A stretch of DNA of 16,905 bases from contig DAOUAJ010000079.1 in NCBI GenBank assembly GCA_034433615.1, positions 1 to 16,905 on the forward strand, read 5' to 3'. Made by a program: the position numbers and the translations under genes. Source of the stretch: DAOUAJ01 sp034433615. GTDB lineage: Bacteria; Chloroflexota; Anaerolineae; DUEN01. The notes beneath the pieces were generated by a model. The model was given only the letters and a program-made list of their open reading frames with translations, made no database searches and had not been told where the DNA came from. Shown piece by piece: positions 6,635-13,351 of the stretch; within the stretch, counting starts at the first letter, position 1, and every line of letters begins with the position of its first letter.

Positions 6635-7042
6635 TCAGAAAGGAGGGGTTTGGGGAGCTTGCTCTCGCATCAGGGCAATTGCCTCTATTTCAATCAGCGC
6701 GCCCAGAGGCAAGGCGCTGACTTGCACTGTAGAGCGAGCGGGAGGTTTGTCTGAAAAGGCACCGCCATACACGGCATTAACGGCAGCGAAGTCGGCCATG
6801 TTGGTTAAGAAGATCGTGGTCTTGATCACATCGCTCAGGCTACTACCAGCCGCCTCCAACACGGCTTGCAAGTTGTCCAGGATCTGTCGGGTTTGAGCCT
6901 CTATGCCGGTGCGTAGCTTCCCGGTAACGCGATCAAGGCCGATTTGCCCGGCGGTGAATACAAAATCGCCCACCCGCACAGCCTGGGAGTAAGGTCCCAC
7001 CGCCGCGGGTGCGCGATCAGTAGCGATAATGTCGCGTATCAT
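6635..7042 (-). CDS. ridA: RidA family reactive imine/enamine deaminase
   Basis: RidA (YjgF/YER057c/UK114) hydrolyses reactive 2-aminoacrylate-type imines made by PLP enzymes, releasing ammonia and protecting metabolism. The 135 residues match the small single-domain family. Visible family marks are GPYSQA (16-21, with Tyr18), Arg103 in PPARSTV, and the IEIEAIA strand with Glu118 and Glu120. The Arg is the residue that binds the substrate carboxylate in active RidA members, so deaminase activity is likely. The start ATG 7042-7040 has AAGGAG eleven bases upstream and a strong promoter further upstream. It is divergent from the bifunctional nuclease gene. Confidence 0.93.
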   Translation of the reverse strand: MIRDIIATDRAPAAVGPYSQAVRVGDFVFTAGQIGLDRVTGKLRTGIEAQTRQILDNLQAVLEAAGSSLSDVIKTTIFLTNMADFAAVNAVYGGAFSDKPPARSTVQVSALPLGALIEIEAIALMREQAPQTPPF

Positions 7043-7072
7043 AGGGATAAAAGCTCCTTGTGACTCTATTAT

Positions 7073-7101
7073 ATTCTATCTCGCGCGTGAGGTGTTGTCA
7101 A
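7073..7101 (-). promoter_or_regulatory. Promoter of ridA
   Basis: On the minus strand a perfect TTGACA (7101-7096) is 17 bases from TAGAAT (7078-7073). An overlapping TATAAT (7073-7068) is too far (22 bases) from the -35. The ridA SD and ATG follow within 30 bases. This promoter is back to back with that of the nuclease gene. Confidence 0.75.
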
Positions 7102-7133
7102 GCTCCCACCCAGGGCCAAAGTAGGGGGTGCAT

Positions 7134-7163
7134 TTGTCTCCGCTTCCGTTATTGTGGTATAAT
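7134..7163 (+). promoter_or_regulatory. Promoter of the bifunctional nuclease gene
   Basis: TTGTCT (7134-7139) is followed after 18 bases by TATAAT (7158-7163). TGG directly before the -10 gives an extended -10. Start of transcription is expected near 7170, giving a leader of about 55 bases before the AGGAGG at 7214-7219. Confidence 0.7.
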
Positions 7164-7225
7164 CTCTCCACAAGTGAGGATTTAACTCAGCGACATTATC
7201 ACGGGTTGAGGGTAGGAGGTCGTGC

Positions 7226-7759
7226 ATGATCGAAGTATCTATCAACAGTGTGCGAGTAAGCCTGATGTCCCAACACCGGATCGTGGTGTTAAAGGAGATG
7301 GATAACGATCGGTTTCTGCCTATCTACATCGGGCCTTTTGAAGCGGACGCCATCACCATTGAACTCCAGGGTGTAGAGGTGGTTCGTCCTTTGACCCACG
7401 ACCTCCTCAAGCGCATGATTGAGACATTAGGAGCTCGCGTTTCCCATGTGGTCATCAATGATTTGCGCGATGACACCTTCTATGCTCGCATTGTTCTGGA
7501 TGTAGATGGCGAAGAAACCGAAGTGGATTCTCGTCCCTCGGACGCCATCGCCCTCGCCGTGCGTGCCAGGGCCCCTGTCTTTGTCGCTGAGGATGTCATG
7601 GACCGGGCCGGCATTATCGCTGAGCAAGATATCCAGGAATCGGCTCAGATGCGGGCGTTCGCCGAATCAGAGGAAGAAACCTCGCCTGATGACCTGGAGG
7701 CCTTCCGCGACTTCGTAGAGGGGCTGGACCTGGAAGGTCTGGGCGACGAGGAAGAGTAG
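7226..7759 (+). CDS. Bifunctional nuclease family protein (DUF151)
   Basis: The 177 residues form one DUF151 domain (about 1-135), recognisable from the opening MIEVSINSVRVS, the segment LPIYIGPFEADAI and the region EVDSRPSDAIALAVR with A-PVFVAEDVM. The C-terminal 30 residues are acidic, as in many relatives. Plant members have reported RNase/DNase activity, while the role of the bacterial homologues is poorly defined. AGGAGG at 7214-7219 is six bases from the ATG, so the start is firm. It has its own extended -10 promoter and a terminator-like hairpin at 7828-7850, so it is probably a single-gene unit. Confidence 0.9.
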   Translation: MIEVSINSVRVSLMSQHRIVVLKEMDNDRFLPIYIGPFEADAITIELQGVEVVRPLTHDLLKRMIETLGARVSHVVINDLRDDTFYARIVLDVDGEETEVDSRPSDAIALAVRARAPVFVAEDVMDRAGIIAEQDIQESAQMRAFAESEEETSPDDLEAFRDFVEGLDLEGLGDEEE

Positions 7760-7827
7760 GTCTCTGTGATTCACGCGACCAACCTGGAATGGCCGCTGGC
7801 CTCCTCAGGTTACAAAACAAGAGACAC

Positions 7828-7858
7828 GGCGAGGCCATCACGGCCTCGCCTTCGCTTT
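7828..7858 (+). terminator. Terminator after the bifunctional nuclease gene
   Basis: GGCGAGGCC (7828-7836) pairs perfectly with GGCCTCGCC (7842-7850) around a five-base loop. It is followed by TTCGCTTT, a moderate U-rich tail. It lies between the nuclease gene and dnaB and would reduce read-through into dnaB. Confidence 0.6.
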
Positions 7859-7884
7859 AATTGTCGAAACGGACAGATGAGGCC

Positions 7885-9240
7885 ATGGACACAACCGAGC
7901 GGCTGGTTCCCGCCAATATCGAGGCTGAGGAAGCCGTCCTTGGCTCCATTCTAATTGACCCCGACGCCATCATCAAGATCGCGCCTACACTGCACGCGGA
8001 CGACTTCTACCTGGAGAAGCACCGCTGGATCTACCAGGCGGCATTGGATCTGCACGAGCGCCGCTTGCCGGCGGATTTCGTCACCCTCTGCGATGAGATG
8101 GAACGGCGCAACCAGTTGCAGGAGGTAGGGGGGCCGGCCTACATCACCGAGCTGGTCAACGCTGTGCCCACCGCGATCCATGTCGAATACTATGCGGGAA
8201 TTGTCGAGCGGACGGCTATCCTGCGCCGCCTCATCTCGGCAGCCGGCCAGATCGCCCAATTGGCATACGGGGACAGTGGCGAGATAGACGAGATCGTGGA
8301 CCGGGCCGAAGAGATCGTTTTTGGGGTCTCCGAACGCCGCCTCCAGCGGACTATTGCTCCCATCCGCCAGGTCATGGCCGAGGTCGTCAAGCGCATTGAT
8401 TACCTAGCCAGCCACCAGGGCGAACTCATGGGGGTCCCCTCCGGCTTCCGGTTACTGGACAAACTGCTGGGCGGTTTCCAGAAATCAGACCTGATTATTT
8501 TGGCTGCCAGACCTTCAGCGGGCAAGACGGCGCTGGCTCTCAATATGGCTGTCAATGCCGCCAAGCGGTATGGGCAGCGCGTCGCCTTCTTTTCGCTGGA
8601 GATGTCCGCCGAGCAACTGGTGCAGCGCCTGCTTGCTGCGGAGACCGGTATCAATCAACAGCGACTGCGCCTGGGACAGATCAACGAGGACGAATGGCCA
8701 CTGCTCATGGAGGCCGCTGGCGTCCTCTCCAACACGCCGATGTTCATTGACGACACGCCCGCGCTTTCGGCCATGGAGTTGCGCACCAAAGCGCGGCGCG
8801 TCCACGCCGAATTTGGCCTGGACCTCGTCGTCGTGGATTACTTGCAACTCATGCGCGGCGATGCCCGCGCTGAAAACCGGGTGCAGGAGATCTCTTACAT
8901 CTCTCGCTCCCTCAAGGGACTGGCCCGCGAGCTCAATGTGCCTGTCCTGGCACTGTCCCAGCTCTCACGGGCGGTAGAATCCCGCACCGAGAAGAGGCCG
9001 ATGCTGTCGGACCTGAGGGAGAGCGGCGCGCTGGAACAGGATGCGGACATTGTCATGTTCATCTATCGTGAGGACATGTACGATGAGACGACAGACCGAC
9101 AGAACATCGCTGACATCATCATCGCCAAGCACCGCAACGGCCCCACCGGCGTCGTCTCCCTCTACTTTAGAAAAGAGCTCACCCAGTTCATGGAACTGGA
9201 ACTGCATCGAGAAGAGTTGAACGTTCCGGAGTTCGAGTAA
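7885..9240 (+). CDS. dnaB: Replicative DNA helicase DnaB
   Basis: DnaB is the hexameric 5'-3' helicase that unwinds DNA at the replication fork. From ATG 7885 the product is 451 residues, a normal length. The N-terminal DnaB domain opens with ERLVPANIEAEEAVLGS (about 5-105). The RecA-like C-terminal domain carries Walker A ARPSAGKT (208-215), the segment FFSLEMS, the Walker B-like VVVDYLQLM and the DLRESGALEQDAD motif. An in-frame TTG at 7861 is possible, but neither start has a clear Shine-Dalgarno, and ATG 7885 begins like typical family members. Unlike radA in this window, its P-loop is not interrupted by an intein. It is followed 13 bases later by a DnaD-like gene and then a DnaC-like gene, pointing to a helicase-loading unit. 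Confidence 0.96.
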   Translation: MDTTERLVPANIEAEEAVLGSILIDPDAIIKIAPTLHADDFYLEKHRWIYQAALDLHERRLPADFVTLCDEMERRNQLQEVGGPAYITELVNAVPTAIHVEYYAGIVERTAILRRLISAAGQIAQLAYGDSGEIDEIVDRAEEIVFGVSERRLQRTIAPIRQVMAEVVKRIDYLASHQGELMGVPSGFRLLDKLLGGFQKSDLIILAARPSAGKTALALNMAVNAAKRYGQRVAFFSLEMSAEQLVQRLLAAETGINQQRLRLGQINEDEWPLLMEAAGVLSNTPMFIDDTPALSAMELRTKARRVHAEFGLDLVVVDYLQLMRGDARAENRVQEISYISRSLKGLARELNVPVLALSQLSRAVESRTEKRPMLSDLRESGALEQDADIVMFIYREDMYDETTDRQNIADIIIAKHRNGPTGVVSLYFRKELTQFMELELHREELNVPEFE

Positions 9241-9253
9241 GGAAAGGCGAGCC

Positions 9254-9985
9254 GTGGGAAAGATGCAAGGGTTCGCCGGATTTCCGGCGGGAAAGCTGCG
9301 CCAGACCAAGATCCCCAACCTGTTCTTCAGCGAACTGTTGCCGATCATTGACGATCTGGCAGAACTCAAGTTGACGCTCTATTGCTTCTGGCGACTGGCT
9401 CAACAGAGGGGAGACGTCCGCTATCTACGCCGGGTTGATCTGGAGACGGACGAACGGCTGATGGCAGCGCTGGCTACATCGGAACGCTCCCCGAGGGCAA
9501 TGTTGGCCCAGGCTATCGAGCGCGCGGTGGCTCGCGGCACCCTCCTGCGCGTTGATGTGCGCAGAGACGAGCGCCCTCAGGAAGAATGGCTGTTCATGAA
9601 CACCGCGCGCAGCCGGGAGATCATCTCTCAGATTGAGCGCGGCGAGATGCCCCATCTCGATGGTACGATCTCGCCTGACACTATCGCCCATCTGCGCGCC
9701 GAACGTCCCAACATCTTCACCCTCTATGAACAGAACATCGGTATGCTCCAACCGCTGATCGCAGATGAGCTGAGGGAAGCAGAACGCACCTACCCGCTCC
9801 AGTGGATCGAGGATGCCTTCCGTGAGGCTGTACGCATGAATAAGCGCAACTGGCGATATGTGCTGGCCATCCTGGAACGATGGGCTGCTGAGGGGAAAGA
9901 CGATGGAATCACTGGACGAGATTCTGCAGAGGCTCGGCGTCGGCGCTATGTCCCCGACGAGTACGCCGACCTCATCGAGCACTGA
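9254..9985 (+). CDS. DnaD-domain primosomal protein
   Basis: The 243-residue product has a C-terminal DnaD/DnaB2-type domain (about 155-225). It reads NIFTLYEQNIG, then DELREAERTYP, then WIEDAFREAV and NWRYVLAILERW, the helical pattern of this family. Residues 1-140 (opening with GFPAGKLRQTKIPNLFF) look like the winged-helix N-terminal half. DnaD-type proteins remodel origin DNA and help load DnaB in Firmicutes. The position between dnaB and a DnaC-like gene supports the same role here. GTG 9254 is preferred because AAAGG (9243-9247) lies six bases upstream, while the in-frame ATG 9263 is 15 bases away. The 3' end overlaps the next gene by 83 bases. Confidence 0.85.
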   Translation: MGKMQGFAGFPAGKLRQTKIPNLFFSELLPIIDDLAELKLTLYCFWRLAQQRGDVRYLRRVDLETDERLMAALATSERSPRAMLAQAIERAVARGTLLRVDVRRDERPQEEWLFMNTARSREIISQIERGEMPHLDGTISPDTIAHLRAERPNIFTLYEQNIGMLQPLIADELREAERTYPLQWIEDAFREAVRMNKRNWRYVLAILERWAAEGKDDGITGRDSAEARRRRYVPDEYADLIEH

Positions 9986-11306
9986 ACCACGCGACGTTTC
10001 GAATGAGGCCTGTCCCCTCTGCCGTGGCACCGGTTGGATCGTGCGAGATGTGCCGATCGGTCACCCCGATTTCGGCCGCGCCTTCCCTTGCCGTTGCAAG
10101 GAGGTGCAGATCGAGCAACATCGGCAGGCCCGTTTGCGTGCGCTCAGCAATCTGGATATGCTCCAACACATGACGTTTGAAACATTTCTGCCGGACGGCA
10201 TCGGCCTGCCAGAAGACCGACGGCGCAACCTGCGCAACGCGTACGAGGCGGCCCGCCACTTCGCTGAACGGCCGGAGGGGTGGTTGTTGCTTCTCGGCGG
10301 CTACGGCTGTGGCAAAACCCACCTGGCGGCCGCCATTGCCAACACTCGCCTGGCCCGAGGCGAGACGGTGCTCTTTATCGCCGTCCCCGATCTGCTAGAC
10401 TACCTGCGCGCGACCTTTAACCCTACCAGCGAAGTGGGCTATGATGAGCGGTTCGAGATGATCCGTCAGGCCCCTCTGCTGATCCTGGACGACCTGGGCG
10501 CTCAGGCCAGCACTCCCTGGGCCCAAGAAAAACTTTACCAAATCTTTAGCTATCGCTACAACTCTCGCCTGCCCACCGTGGTCACCACCAACCAGCGCCT
10601 GGACGAGATCGAGATTCGCGTGCGCTCCCGCCTGTCTGACCCCTCGCTGGTGCAGATTGTGACCATTCTGGCGCCCGACTTTCGACGGGCAGGCGTGGAT
10701 CAGTTCCAGTCCGATCTGAGCTCGTTGAGCCTGCACAGCCAGCAAACTTTTGAGACTTTTGAGCTACGCGAGCATGAGTTGACCGCGGCTGAATACAACA
10801 ACCTGCGACGTGCACTCGCCCTGGCCGAGGCCTATGCCAACGCTCCCAGGGGCTGGTTAGTCTTCACCGGTACTTTCGGCTGTGGCAAAACCCACCTGGC
10901 AGCAGCCATCGCTAACTACCAGGTTGCGTTAGGACGGGGTACCCCCATGTTCGTCGTCGTGCCCGACTTGCTGGATCACCTGCGCGCGACTTTCAGCCCC
11001 ACCAGCCTGGTGTCCTACGACAAACGCTTTGATGAGGTGCGCACGGCTCCTCTCCTGATCCTGGACGATCTGGGCACAGAGAGTGCCACCCCCTGGGCAC
11101 GAGAGAAGCTGTTCCAGCTCCTCAACTACCGTTATGTGGCCCAGCTTCCCACCGTGGTCACCACTTCAGACCCGATTGATAAAGTAGAGCCGCGCCTGCG
11201 CACTCGTATGTTGGATACCACACGCTGCCGGGTCTTCGCCATCGAAGTGCCCGCCTATCGAGGGCCTTCCTCACCCCCGAAAAGTAGCGGCAGACGTCGT
11301 CGCTAA
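9903..11306 (+). CDS. DnaC/DnaI-like helicase loader with two tandem AAA+ modules
   Basis: The 467-residue product is about twice the size of a usual loader. Residues 37-65 hold a CxxC...CxC cluster (Cys37, 40, 63, 65) like the zinc-binding N-terminus of DnaI/phage-type loaders. AAA+ module 1 has Walker A GYGCGKTH (133-140), Walker B LLILDD (192-197), sensor-like VVTTN and an SRLSD motif. Module 2 repeats this with GTFGCGKTH (323-331), LLILDD (384-389), VVTTS and RTRML, about 191 residues later. Each copy has a TFETF segment ahead of it (91-95 and 282-286). The two copies share long identical stretches, so this is an internal duplication. ATG 9903 is chosen because AGGGG (9891-9895) lies seven bases upstream. 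It overlaps the DnaD-like gene in another frame. The role as DnaB loader is inferred from family and context. Confidence 0.88.
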   Translation: MESLDEILQRLGVGAMSPTSTPTSSSTEPRDVSNEACPLCRGTGWIVRDVPIGHPDFGRAFPCRCKEVQIEQHRQARLRALSNLDMLQHMTFETFLPDGIGLPEDRRRNLRNAYEAARHFAERPEGWLLLLGGYGCGKTHLAAAIANTRLARGETVLFIAVPDLLDYLRATFNPTSEVGYDERFEMIRQAPLLILDDLGAQASTPWAQEKLYQIFSYRYNSRLPTVVTTNQRLDEIEIRVRSRLSDPSLVQIVTILAPDFRRAGVDQFQSDLSSLSLHSQQTFETFELREHELTAAEYNNLRRALALAEAYANAPRGWLVFTGTFGCGKTHLAAAIANYQVALGRGTPMFVVVPDLLDHLRATFSPTSLVSYDKRFDEVRTAPLLILDDLGTESATPWAREKLFQLLNYRYVAQLPTVVTTSDPIDKVEPRLRTRMLDTTRCRVFAIEVPAYRGPSSPPKSSGRRRR

Positions 11307-11310
11307 CCAG

Positions 11311-11354
11311 GGATAAACCCGAAGGGTCTTTCGCGACCCTTCGGGTTTATCCCC
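11311..11354 (+). terminator. Perfect 19-bp inverted repeat, likely terminator after the helicase-loader gene
   Basis: GGGATAAACCCGAAGGGTC (11311-11329) is perfectly complementary to 11336-11354, with a six-base loop. It starts four bases after the loader stop codon. There is no long T-run after the stem. The inner GC-rich stem followed by TTTATC could still terminate, and the symmetric form could work in both directions. Confidence 0.7.
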
Positions 11355-11369
11355 ATGGCGCCGATTTCT

Positions 11370-11397
11370 TGTCGTGCCCAAGCGACATGCTATAATA
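11370..11397 (+). promoter_or_regulatory. Promoter of the SH3b lipoprotein gene
   Basis: TTGTCG (11370-11375) and TATAAT (11392-11397) are 16 bases apart. TGC precedes the -10, giving an extended -10. The start codon at 11458 lies about 55 bases downstream of the expected transcript start. Confidence 0.65.
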
Positions 11398-11457
11398 GCG
11401 ATCTGATCGCCTCAATCACTGAGAGCGGCCTCCAGGCCAGCGAATTTGAGGGAAGCT

Positions 11458-12378
11458 ATGGATCGTTTCTTCGACTTGCGGAAGTTCCTCGCCGCAGCCT
11501 TGATGACACTCGTGCTAAACCTGGCCGCGTGCACAGTCAACATCAGCTTTGGGCCAACGCCCACCCCCTCGCCGACCCCGGTGCGGGGGTTACGGCCTAC
11601 GTTCACGCCGACCCCCACGCCTCAAGGGGCGCCGGTGTCCTCACCAACGGACACGCCTATGCCGGTCGAGCAGCCACCCACACCCACGGATACCCCTGCT
11701 CCACCTACCGAGACGCCAACACCCGCGGCGCCGGCCGCCATCCCAAACACCAACATGAACGTGCGTCAGGGGCCGGGCACCAATTACCCGATCATCGGGG
11801 CTGCCCGCGCCGGCCAGGCCTACCCCATCACCGGCAAAAACCCGCGTGGCGATTGGTGGCAGATTGACTACAAAGGGCGAGATGGCTGGCTGTACGCGCC
11901 GCTGACGCTACCGCAGGGTAACGTGGCCGACGTGCCGGTGGCCGCTAACATCCCGCCTCCACCGCCCCCCACCCCCACGCCAGTGCCCCCACCGCCCGCG
12001 CCACCCGCGCCGCAGTATGAATATAACAAGGCCGTGGTGCAGAGGTGCGATCCCAACCCAGGTGTCACCTATGTCAATGGCACCGTCTATCGCAATCACC
12101 AGCCGCAGAATGGGGTAAGAGTCGTCTACTCCTATGTGCCAGATGGCCCCTGGGTAACAGAGCCGGTGATCACAGGGCCGCATACGGGTTACCCCAATTG
12201 GGCACCTGGTTTCTACTCACACCTGATCGGCGTGAGTGGCCCACGCGGCGGAGACTGGTACTTCTGGCTGGTGGACGGCAGCGGGAAGCGCATATCGGCC
12301 ATGGCCCACCTCCACACTGACGATTCGGCCGGGCCGGGCAAGTGCCAGCAGGCAATTATTGACTTCGACACCAATTGA
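11458..12378 (+). CDS. SH3b-domain lipoprotein with Pro/Thr-rich linkers
   Basis: The 306-residue product starts with a lipoprotein signal peptide: a charged N-terminus, a hydrophobic stretch and the lipobox LAAC with Cys25. A Pro/Thr-rich low-complexity linker follows (about 32-94). Residues 95-150 form a bacterial SH3 (SH3b) domain, seen in MNVRQGPGTNYPIIG and the WWQI...GWLYAPL pattern. A second Pro-rich linker (about 165-186) leads to a C-terminal region of about 120 residues with two Cys that I do not recognise. It is rich in Tyr/Trp/Gly and includes YSHLIGVSGPRGGDWYFWLVD. It is probably membrane-anchored on the outer face and may bind the cell envelope. ATG 11458 is chosen because GAGGG lies five bases upstream; a TTG at 11446 is in frame. 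Confidence 0.8.
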   Translation: MDRFFDLRKFLAAALMTLVLNLAACTVNISFGPTPTPSPTPVRGLRPTFTPTPTPQGAPVSSPTDTPMPVEQPPTPTDTPAPPTETPTPAAPAAIPNTNMNVRQGPGTNYPIIGAARAGQAYPITGKNPRGDWWQIDYKGRDGWLYAPLTLPQGNVADVPVAANIPPPPPPTPTPVPPPPAPPAPQYEYNKAVVQRCDPNPGVTYVNGTVYRNHQPQNGVRVVYSYVPDGPWVTEPVITGPHTGYPNWAPGFYSHLIGVSGPRGGDWYFWLVDGSGKRISAMAHLHTDDSAGPGKCQQAIIDFDTN

Positions 12379-12392
12379 CCTGAAAAATCGTT

Positions 12393-12429
12393 TCGGCCAG
12401 GCACCAATGTGAAACCAGCGCCTGGCCGA
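12393..12429 (+). terminator. Hairpin after the lipoprotein gene
   Basis: TCGGCCAGGC (12393-12402) and GCCTGGCCGA (12420-12429) are perfect 10-base arms with a 17-base loop. They start 15 bases after the stop codon. No T-run follows, so termination is uncertain. The rest of the gap to 12551 holds only a small GGGGCG/CGCCCC hairpin (12480-12494) and a lone TTGACG (12444-12449) without a good -10. Confidence 0.4.
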
Positions 12430-12551
12430 TCAACGGGTCAGTCTTGACGAATAAAGGGCGGAAAGGGGATCTTTCTGGAGGGGCGTCCCGCCCCGCGGCT
12501 CAGGGCAGGCTCATCCTGTGCTGATGCCAATGTTGAGAAGGAAAGCTAACT

Positions 12552-13145
12552 ATGACGATCGCTGATCCCTGCATCGAAGAAGGGCTACGGCAGATGTTCA
12601 AGCGCTTCAACCGGTTCATGCTGCTGCTGTGGCGGCTGGGGCTGGGACTGTGGGTCAACACCTGGCCGGAGGTGGGCGGGCGTATCATGGTGATCACCCA
12701 CACCGGCCGCAAGACAGGCATCCAACGGCGCACGCCGGTGAACTACGCCATTGTGGACGGCGAGGTGTATTGCACCGCCGGGTTTGGCACCATCTCAGAC
12801 TGGTATCGTAATATCCGCGCCAATCCCGAAGTTGAGGTGTGGCTGCCGGATGGCTGGTGGGCCGGCGTGGCCGAGGAGGTTACGGACAGCGAGGCGCGCT
12901 TGCCGCTCTTGAGGCAGGTGTTGATCGGCAGCGGCTTCGCAGCTCGCGTGGCGGGGATTGATCCCATCACGATGACGGATGCGGAGTTGGAAGCCGCGAC
13001 TGCCAGTTACCGATTGATCCACATCAAGCGCACTGAGGCCCGCACCGGCCCTGGCGGCCCCGGCGACCTGGCCTGGGTGTGGCCGTTGGCCACGATGATC
13101 CTGTTGCCGCTGGCGCTGCGGCGGCGAAAGACGGGACGCGAATGA
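12552..13145 (+). CDS. Nitroreductase/quinone reductase family (Ddn-like, deazaflavin-dependent) protein with C-terminal membrane segment
   Basis: The first 155 residues resemble the Ddn/DUF385 family of F420H2-dependent quinone or nitro reductases. Marks are FNRFMLLLWRLGLG, then MVITHTGRKTGIQRRTPV, then DWYRNIRANPEVEVWLPDG. The family binds F420 or sometimes FMN/heme; which one is used here cannot be told. After a Gly/Pro linker, residues 173-192 form a hydrophobic segment (LAWVWPLATMILLPLAL) followed by RRRK. This could be a membrane anchor with the Arg cluster in the cytoplasm and would place the reductase near membrane quinones. AAGG at 12538-12541 is ten bases before the ATG. The gene ends at an E-stop overlapping a short direct repeat. 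Confidence 0.8.
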   Translation: MTIADPCIEEGLRQMFKRFNRFMLLLWRLGLGLWVNTWPEVGGRIMVITHTGRKTGIQRRTPVNYAIVDGEVYCTAGFGTISDWYRNIRANPEVEVWLPDGWWAGVAEEVTDSEARLPLLRQVLIGSGFAARVAGIDPITMTDAELEAATASYRLIHIKRTEARTGPGGPGDLAWVWPLATMILLPLALRRRKTGRE

Positions 13146-13170
13146 CGCGGAGACGGCGGACGACGCGAAT
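13135..13170. repeat. Short direct repeat GACGCGAAT
   Basis: GACGCGAAT occurs at 13135-13143 and 13162-13170, spaced 27 bases, spanning the end of the Ddn-like gene. The region between is also purine/GC rich. It is probably a chance or slippage-derived repeat and no function is visible. Confidence 0.35.
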
Positions 13171-13184
13171 AAAAAAGGTTCACC

Positions 13185-13217
13185 ATGAAATCTCGGAGTG
13201 TCAATCCGAGATTTCAT
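13185..13217. repeat. Perfect 13-bp inverted repeat upstream of the Uma2-like gene
   Basis: ATGAAATCTCGGA (13185-13197) and TCCGAGATTTCAT (13205-13217) are perfectly complementary with the seven-base loop GTGTCAA. Six A residues lie at 13171-13176 on the left side, so on the minus strand it looks terminator-like, although no minus-strand gene is nearby. The loop region GTGTCAATC is complementary to GATTGACAC (13265-13273), which contains the -35 box of the downstream promoter. Confidence 0.65.
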
Positions 13218-13266
13218 GCGAGAATGGGGTCGTGGTAAGGAGAATGTCTACCCCACAACATTGAGA

Positions 13267-13295
13267 TTGACACCCCTGTCCGGAGGGCATATAAT
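13267..13295 (+). promoter_or_regulatory. Consensus sigma70-type promoter of the Uma2-like gene
   Basis: TTGACA (13267-13272) and TATAAT (13290-13295) are both perfect and exactly 17 bases apart. It is the strongest promoter match in the window. The start codon at 13352 is about 50 bases from the expected transcript start. Confidence 0.85.
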
Positions 13296-13351
13296 GCCAG
13301 TGATGATGCGAGCGAGTGTTGGTGTTGACGTAAGCTGAGGGGTGACAGACG

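Noticed and set aside
9425..10030. Open frame of 201 codons on the minus strand opposite the DnaD-like gene
   Set aside because: The plus strand holds a convincing DnaD domain here with good start signals; the antisense frame resembles no family.
11560..12010. Tandem repeat array in the lipoprotein gene
   Set aside because: The C-rich runs are just codons of the Pro/Thr-rich linkers with no regular unit length.
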